From NCBI GenBank assembly GCA_028583415.1, contig CM053269.1, positions 37,445,834 to 37,509,833 of the forward strand: 64,000 nucleotides of DNA, read 5' to 3'. Below are positions 35,001 through 44,000 of this stretch, piece by piece. The notes beneath the pieces are model-generated. The model had not been told where the DNA came from. It saw only the letters and a program-made list of their open reading frames with translations, and searched no databases. The number at the start of each line of letters is the position of its first letter. The stretch's first letter is position 1. The position numbers and the translations under genes are program-made. The DNA comes from Protea cynaroides (taxonomy: Eukaryota; Streptophyta; Magnoliopsida; Proteales; Proteaceae).

Positions 35001-38000
35001 CCTCATGGGCTAATCATTATCGGTATTTGTTGTAATGGGTATAAGCCCACGTGATGGAATAGCCAGTCCTCTGCAGGATTTAGTTTTAGTTTCTATTTTG
35101 CTGAGTCTCTAGAAGTCCTAGGTTAGTTTCTAATTTCAGTCCAGGTAGTTTCTAGGAGTTTCTATTATCTGTCTACTTGGTCTTCAAGTCTTAGTTTAGG
35201 AATATTTCTAAATTTGAGGTTTGAGTCAATCATTCTTGGTATTTATTGTAATGGGTCTATAAGCCCATGAAATGAGATAGTCAGGTCAGATCAGTACTTA
35301 TATCTCCCCCCCCTCCAATACAACTGTTTTTGAGCTATTTTTCATCCACTTGCAGCTCACCATATCTCAATCCACCAAACTAGTTTCCCCTCAAACATTA
35401 CACACCACCCCTATTTATTATTTACTCTGACATAAATCCATAAAACACTGATTCCAGAGCCTTGATCATACACAAATCACTTCCATACCCTGTTCTGGCC
35501 ACATCCGCTCGAGACCCCATTGCTCCCTGTAATCCATTGACTTCCCCTCAAACTTCAGCCATAGTTAGATCCTATGAAGTCCTCCACTTGACCTTGGTTT
35601 CAATTATTTCTGACCTGTATCAGAAATTATTGTCTCATCGGAGCCCTAATACTGCCCTAGTGTCGATTCCAATTAAATTCCCTTGTTTCTGTCTAGCTTC
35701 TGACCTCACAGCTTGTTGGCTTTGATAAATTTCAGCTCCTGTTTTCGAACCCTAGGCCTGCCACCAGGGGATGCCTAGGTGACAAGACAGGCCTGGTGCT
35801 CAAGGCACCAGTCACCATATTTTTCAAGGTGCCCAGATCCAGCAGATGAAGGATGTATAGGCAATCCTTATAGGTGACACAAAGTGACAAGGTGGGCCTA
35901 AATGCTTAAGAAGACTGGTCATATTTTGTATCAAGGTGCCTAGCAAAAAGATGATGGAATTGTATGTTGAATATGGAAAACTTACCTGGAATATGGAAAA
36001 TATTCTTGGAATATGGCCTTTCCTTGTCGCCATAATAACAACAAATCCTATTATACTAGACAATTCAGAATATAGGATCTTGGACCCATCACCCAAGACA
36101 GCTATATTAAGGATAACTGGCATGGACTGATGATCTATTCAACGACGTGTCAAGAGAAAACAAACTCAGTTTGGAAACACAGTAATAGCCCATTTAAGGG
36201 CCCGTGACTAATCTCACTATTGAACCCAAATCCAGTTGAATTGTAAACCCAGTATAAGGCTCATATGCCAATGAGCTTTATTGTCATGTGGTAAATTTTA
36301 TTGGACTGGATGACTGGTGATGCTTCTGCATCAGTTATTCAACAAGATAGGTTAACAAAAGCATAGTTGTCAAGGCTTCGCCTAGGCTTCCAGGCGCACT
36401 GGTGGCATCTGGGTGGGAGCCTTGGTTGCCTTGGTTTCCAACGCCTTGGTTTGCCTTGGCGCCTTGACAACTATGAACAGGAGAAAAAATTTATTCAACA
36501 GGTTCAATAAAGTAGACGACCGAGGAATAGGGAGGACAGAATTTTCTTGTAGTCTGGAAAGAGAAGAAATTACTCAATAGGTTCAATAAAGTAGACGGTT
36601 GAGGAATAGGGAGGAGAGGGTTTCTTGTAGTCTATGTGGTAGGGCACTGAAAATGCTTATGACAAGCTTCCAAAGAGATCTGTCTTGTTTATGTTTGTAT
36701 CTTTTTTGTTTACTAATCTCTAGTGTTGATCACGAACTTATTTTCAGCAATCTCTTGAGTGGGTTGGACCAATCGTGAATCGTGATGGTGTGGGCTATCA
36801 TACACCGAGGATCATTTGTGCTCGAGTTAATCCCACCTATAGACCTTTAATGTATTAAGCTGATTATTACCTTTTTAGGGGCTTATACCTCTCTTTCTGG
36901 CTCCAATAATAGCTTCATTAATATTTTGCAGTTAATGTATGAATGAATAGAAGCAGATTTTTTTACTTGGTCCAAAGAAAGAAACGTTTCCTTGGTTGAT
37001 TCTCTTATTATCCTTTGCTTCATGATATATTTTACTTCTTCAGAGGAAGGCAGTGGACAGGAGAATATGTGATGGAATTTCGGGATTTGATTGCCTATCC
37101 TTCTCTTCAAGTCAGTGACAAATTGGAAGAAGCTCGGTTTTCGTTCCTTCAAGGTGGCTACATAGAAGATCTTGAACCACAAGGTAATTCCTTTCACTCC
37201 TGTTGTATGTGCAGTGACATCAGGTTTCATTCATTTCATACCAATTTTATTTTCCTAAATTTCTTTGTTTAATTTGCTTCAAATATGCATCTATAATGAT
37301 ATAACTGATGATGGAATGTGGCAGAAACGTGTTGTCCCTGGAAAAAGCACTTAAAATCTTTCCCTCATGTCAAGGAAAATACAGTAAAGATAAAGGATAA
37401 TAAGACAAAATAATACAGAAAAAGGCAATTTTTTGTATATCTTAATACAAAATAATATAAATTTTTTTTATTTATTGCTGGAAATACATTTTATGGTATG
37501 TATTTTTTCCATGTATGCAAATTATTTGCTCAAGATATGTGCCTAAGTGGACCTTCTAACCATGACCTGCCACAGGGCATGACTGATCAGGCTGATAACC
37601 CAGTTTTTAAATGGGCTGGGCTCAGGAATGGGTCTGCCTGAACCCACCCTTGTTACGTATTTGATAATGATATGGATATCTGGCATTGTGCCTATAACTG
37701 CCAGGTGGCAGTTCAGTTAGCTTTCAGTCAGTGGTTGTTCATCATCTAATCATTGGTCACCGTGATTCAGTTTAATGTATTGGAAATTGTTTGAAAAGAT
37801 CCATTCCCTTTGGGACAATGAGGAATGGGGACCATTAAAACAAACAAGAGGGAAAGTTGCTTACATGGTGGGCCCCAAGTTTGAGATATGACACGAAATT
37901 GATATGTGGTCAATCCATGAAATCTCCCATTTATCCAACAGTTATAGCATCAGAAGTCATCATTCCACATGGCTTGAAATAGCTTGTGTCTCGGAAGTAC

Positions 38001-41000
38001 TTTCAAGGTTGTCTGTACCTTTTCTATAAAATGGGCTGAGCTTGACTGTACGACTCTCACTTAGTATTTAGGTATGGGTGGGTTTGCACCAGACATATAT
38101 CCCAAGTCCCCACCTTTAGCAAAAACCAAACAAAAAAGAGGTGGAACTAAAGTGAGAATGCTTGTCGCAGCCCATTCCGGGAATCGGGCGTGATCATAGT
38201 TCGAAATCTCGAGTCTCGAGGGTGTCTCGATCCTATGAGAAACCGAAATCTCGGAAATCTCGGTCGAGATCTCGGCAAGACTGTACAAAAGCCGTGAAGG
38301 CTTAAAATGTGTATTTCAACCCTAAAATGACCATTTTAAAGCTTGATACTCTGGGGGAACCCTATTTTAGCATATATAAACATATTTAAACCATAAAACT
38401 GTATAAATAATCACACATGGTGGTTGTTTGGGTTTACACCCATGTTTGGCAGTGTCAGTTTGAAATTCAAATGTAAACCTAGGATAATATTGGCTATTCT
38501 ACATAATTTAACACTAATAGAAGATCACAGAAGACCAAATGAGCCAGTAAAATGATATATTAGGAGAAGAATAAACATAATAACATTTAATTAGTTAATT
38601 GTCATAGTAAAAAAAACCCAAAGTAGTCAAGTAGACTATACAATCATAATTCATACATTATGTCGAGACCAGTCAAGAACTAGTCGAAAAATGGTCGAGA
38701 ACTGGTCGAAAATGTTGAGAAATGGTCGAAAATGTCGAGACCAGCTCGAGAACTAGTCAAGATGGTCGAGACACTGTATCGAGGCGAGATCTCATCTCGA
38801 GCCCCTCGAGATCTTCGAGTTCTCGCCGAGATTTAAAACACTGGGCGTGATATCCAGGTTGACCCACGAGACGACCCGAATCCACCCAGCAACCGACAAC
38901 TGCAGTGATCAACCAACAAACCCCCATAGTCTACACTAACAATATCGATACAAGGGGTGAGCTCCATCCCAGTTCAGTAAAGAATCAGGTATCACATGCC
39001 ATGCACCAATGCGTATGATGAATTCTAATGTTAGGTCATGGTATGGTTCTATAGGTACACTTAGTGTGTCCACCGTAGCTTTCATCCTTGCCTACGGCTC
39101 GACGGCTTTCACACTTCATGCACTTGGCTAAGGTAAAAGCAGGATGCTCAAGTCTCTTTTGCCAAATTGCTTCTACAAGTGGATTCCCCCTTGGATTTTC
39201 GGTTCAAGGCGTGCCACCTCCCTTGGGCTAGAACCTGGGTGATGCAACCTCCTAATGCCTAACATGTGCAATACAACATGAGAAATGTAACGGGACTGCA
39301 CCCCAGCAGAAGCCCCCGGCCCCTAATAGCCCTAGACCAGCTAAGGTGCTAGCAGTGGGTCTGGGCCTGGGTACCCATGTGTCACATTCTACTGGTACCC
39401 ATATGACACGTGAGCTTAGGACCCGTGTACCCATGCATTGCCTTCCATTAGTACCCGCACATCACACGAGCCACATACAACAACAACCACAACATCCATC
39501 ACACAAAGCATACATAGTTGTTATAATGCAATGCATGCTCAATTATCACAGTTATTTGATGATATGTTCAAAAGCATACAATTCATAGACATTCACATAT
39601 GCCCTAAATCTATGGACCCGACCCCTCACCTGTAGGCACCACAAGTACTGCAGAACCTGGAAGCCGGCAAAAGACTTCAATAAATACCCTTGTCGGTTTG
39701 CCTAATTAATTACATTAATTCATTAGGTCAGTTGAGTATCTTTTAAACCAGTATAGGCATGTTCTAAATGCCACAATGCAGGTCCTAAGATAAGCCAGGA
39801 TCTTGATGGTTGGTCCCCTAAGGAAATACCTAGGTATACTGGCCAACATTGGCCAGGGCGGCGGATGATTTCGGTGGATGTGCCTCCAGAATTAGCCGTC
39901 GGTTGATACTTATGGTTTTTAGCTAAGGCTGAGCTGGAGGATCGAGGTGGCTGATCAAGCATCCGGCTCATTATCCGAATGCGCACCTGTCATAATAGAA
40001 TGCTTCCAGAGAGCAAGGCGTAGGCTTGACCGGATAGTGGTACCTTCTGCTTTGCCTCTAACTTGCACTTAAGCCTAACCGGCCCCTTGTGGTCAGACGG
40101 ACCCATGGCATAACCGGAGGTTGCCACCCGAAGGTTCATGCCTCCGGATATTGTGCCTCCGGCTTAACACTTTACTGATACAGAGTGTCACTAACAGAGA
40201 GTGAGGCGGAGGTAGTGCCGGGTTGTGTATCCGCCTGCTTTGCCTCTAGCTCAACTCAACCAATTTAGGCTAAGTATGGGTCTGGCGGAGGAAGGGCCTT
40301 GTTGGCCCCTCCACCAGCTAGACCATACAGGTCAAGGCATAACACACTAAAGGCAGAGGCAGTGCCCTAGCCGCCGGCACGGGTCCTCTGGTTGAGTCCG
40401 GAAAACCAAACTCAAGCGGGGGATGATGTATCCATTTGGGGAGTTTTGACTTCCCAACAACCATACACTTGTTTTTAGATGGTGGGAATCATGTTCCCAC
40501 CCTTAGTGATACTAATGGGAGTCATCAAGACTCCATTCAAACCACCATTAATGGTGGTGGGTGAAAAACCTAAACCCTAGGGTTTGGGGTTGATCTCCAT
40601 TAATGGTGGAGCTACCACCGTCAAGCCTTCAATACCCATTTATGAGGAGGGGATGGGGTGCACTAACCTTAATGGGAGCTAGGATTAAGCTTGAACTCCA
40701 ACCCTCCTTCCAACCACCACTCTCTCACTCAACAATCTACAAAGAGGAACAATGAGCTTGGGCCCTATATTTATAGAAACCCGAGGAAAGAGAATGTCCA
40801 TCTCGGATCAAGCTTGCGACAGTGAGCCGGATGACTCATCCGCCGGCTCATGCCGCCGGCAAGGCTAAATTACAGCCCCATGCTCCACTCGTCGTGGTGG
40901 CAAAGAAGGTTTAAAGCAACATAATTGATCAATCCCCTTTGCTACAAGATCTCTATTTAGTCCAGAAATAAAATTTGCAGTAAAAAGCAACGAAGAAAAC

Positions 41001-44000
41001 CACTTATCTTGAAATCCAACTATTAGAATTAGATGAAACTTGGTATGGATGACCTTTGTAACAGATGTGAACACCCTTCAAAATTTGAGGAGGATCCGAG
41101 AAGAATTGAAGAAGCTATGGGCCTCGGAAACTTGCTGTACCTGGTACCGCCCAGGTCTGGTATGGTGCTAAACTGATGTTGATGATTTGTATTAAATCAA
41201 CAAAGGAAACAATTGAGTCTGCAGAAAAGTAGTGTCGCCAGTCAAGGTATGATGTGTGTAAATCAAAACAGAAATCAAAACTTCAAGGAAGAAGAAGGAA
41301 TAAGTGGTTGAGTCTCACAACCTTGGAGACTCAACCAGAAAATAGAATTTGCTATTCTTTTCTGGAAAATCTCTCCCTCTAGCTGCCGCCAACCTCTATT
41401 CTCTTATTTATATCTTTAAAACATTACAAATAAAATAGGAAAGAAACTAATGCTAGAGAAAGTAAGCCTCTTTTATAAATTAGGAAGTTTCTAAAAAACT
41501 GGAATTAGGAAACTAAATATTAGACAAGTCTTAGTCTCCAAGCAACTAAGACTTCTAAACTAATTAGCCTAAATTTTAGGAAACTAAACAATGGAAATAA
41601 AATATCTAACAATTAAGAAACTAATAAAAAAATCCTAGCTAAATAGTACTGTAGTGTTGTCGGCTATAGCTTGCTGGCGGTACTCCTTAATTCTGGCCTG
41701 GCTAGGCTGGTTACCAAGATCTAGCCTGGCTGGGCTGGTTACCTTTAATTGGGCCAGGCCCAATTAGAATGCCTGCGGTTCTATCTCCTAGAGCCACTCT
41801 TAATTAGGGCTGCAACAGGGCCGGGTTGGGCCGGGTTTTTCAAAACCCTAACCCCAACCCTGACTATTTAAACTTAACCCTAACCTAGCCCAACCCTGCC
41901 AGGGTCAGAAAATGTACAACCCTAACCCTAATCCTGGCAGGGTTGGGCCTAACCCTATCTTGCCCTGATTGACCCTGACAGGACCGGGTTGGGCTGGGTT
42001 AACCCTGATTAACCCTGATTCAGGAGGAGATAAAAAGAGAAAAAAAAATCTCCGTAGGTAAAAAGAGAAAAAAAGAGAGGATAAACGATATCAATCATAC
42101 AATTCATTTAAAACCCATTTGATCTTAGCTCAAATCGAAATCTCCTGTCGATCATTAAACATGTTTTTTATTGTCCATTACAACACTCATGGGAATCATA
42201 AATCTCTACGATGAAAATATGAACAAGATGGGTAGCCAAAATAGAGAGGAACTCTAGAAGATCAACAAATAAAATAGAAACAACATACTCAATCTGTTAA
42301 AAGAACAACATAAAGATTGAAAACACGTAACTCAAAACAAAGTAAAATCTCGTTACAATTTTCTAATAGATCAGCAAATGAAGCCGAAACAATAACAATC
42401 AAACTATAAAAAACATTTAACTCAAAACAGGAAAAACTCCTTAGGAGATTTTGATTCTCACCTAATCTTTTTCGATAGTCGACTCTCAGTCTCTCAAACA
42501 ATGTCTCAACGCCTCTTAGAGTTGGCAATGCTTTCCGGAGTACATTCATATATATACAGGGTTGGGCCGAGCCGGGCTCAACCCAGGGGGTCAACCCTAA
42601 CCCAACCCAACCCTGCCAGGGTTGATAAAAAATTAAGCCCTAACCCAGCCCTGTCAGGGTTCGGGCCGGGTTTAACCCTGCCAGGGTTCAGGGCGGGCCT
42701 GGGCGGGTTAGGGTCATCAGGGTAAAACTTGCACCCCTACTCTTATTCTACATCACGTCGGGCCCCATGCTTTGGGTTGCATGCTGGACCCACCCAAAGC
42801 TTACTAATATCACTCTATACCACATGATACATGTATTGAGGCTTACCTGTGATTCGGATACGTCCATTAGGTCCGCATCGGTGACATCAGCTGTGTCCGA
42901 GTGGAAAGACTTGACATAGGGGAAATCCGGATCAATAGGGGTTTCGGGTGCAGGTCTTACAACGCTTCACAACCTCGACAAACACCTGGGATTGGTATTC
43001 ATGCTATTTGAAGAATTGATTTGTTACTGGCTAAAGGAAGTTTAAAGCAATGGAAGCTTTCTCAAGATTGTAGAAGGAACTCCTATGAATGAACTGTAAG
43101 GTAGATATGGATGCTGAAGAATTTTCTGATGATATCTATTGAAAGGTCTATGCTTATTGTGCTGAATTCATTGATCTGATTTATTGTGGAAGTTATGTGC
43201 TTATGTGATGAAATGATGCTGGACCAGTTCGACCCAACCTGGAAACTCAGGCTGTGAAGAACCAGGACCAAACCAATGGTTTTTGGTCCAACAGAGGTAG
43301 TTAGGGGTTTATTTAGTTATTTGGGGTATATTTTGTAATCTAAAGTTTATTGATACTATTGTAGTTTGCCAACAAGAGTCCAATTAATTTACAATTCTAT
43401 TTCAGATACAGTTATATCTGTTCGTATGTAACCATCTATCAGATTGGAATGAATTCATGAAGTTATTTCTGACTTCCTTATGCGTGTGTGCTGAGTCTCT
43501 GTGACTGATTTTTCTTCTTCTTCTTCTCTCTTTAACCTATTTTTCTCTGGTCGAATCTCACTTTCTTTTGTCTTCTATTTCTTCTGTTCTACTACATCTT
43601 CTTTATTAACTTGTCTGTTTCTTCATCTATTCTAGTTTTTCTTTTCAAATTTCGATACAAGAGTCTTACCTGTTCTGCTATTGGGTGGTACTCTGTTTTC
43701 CCGACTATTTTCAGCAAGCTTTAATACTCCATATCTGAATAGCTACTTATTGGTTGTCCCAAGTTTAACTGAGCTTTATTTGTGTAGTTTTCTTGGATTC
43801 TCTATTTCTTACCAGTTAATACATCATTTTATAGACTAATTACGTAACATGCTCTGTTTTCTGGTTTTGTCCTTCAACTATCCATCCCACCATCTCATTT
43901 TTTATTAAAATAATTTTTTTTTGTATAAGTTCTGTCCAGTAAACCTAGGCGATTCTGGTTTTGAAGTTTCAGTGTTGTTGTAGACTAATTTGGGAAATTA

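Larger units (their letters stand above)
14194..37043 (+). other. DPH2 giant intron (22,850 bp)
   Basis: The donor is GTAATA after exon B and the acceptor TTCTTCAG before exon C. Phase is kept: AG plus A gives Arg. Nearly all of it can be explained by transposons: RTE LINE with copia, L1 LINE with solo LTR, hAT with MITE and L1 LINE, and several MITEs. Genes on both strands inside it are all transposon-derived. Confidence 0.88.
38163..42961. mobile_element. Proposed long solo LTR with nested MITEs
   Basis: The left edge is TGTCGCAGCCC and the right edge ...TCTTACA, giving TG...CA. The flanking pentamers ATGCT (38158-38162) and ACGCT (42962-42966) agree at 4 of 5. The interior is non-coding, of different, more GC-rich composition than the flanks, and includes a TATA-like CTATATTTATAG at 40765. 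Subtracting the two recognised MITEs (38195-38843, 41805-42739) leaves about 3.2 kb, long for an LTR but known in plant gypsy groups. 41170-41800 may be a further insertion. Confidence 0.45.

Noticed and set aside
41860..42030. Interstitial telomere array
   Set aside because: CCCTAA words are irregular, mixed with other motifs, and lie within a MITE with inverted ends and target duplication.
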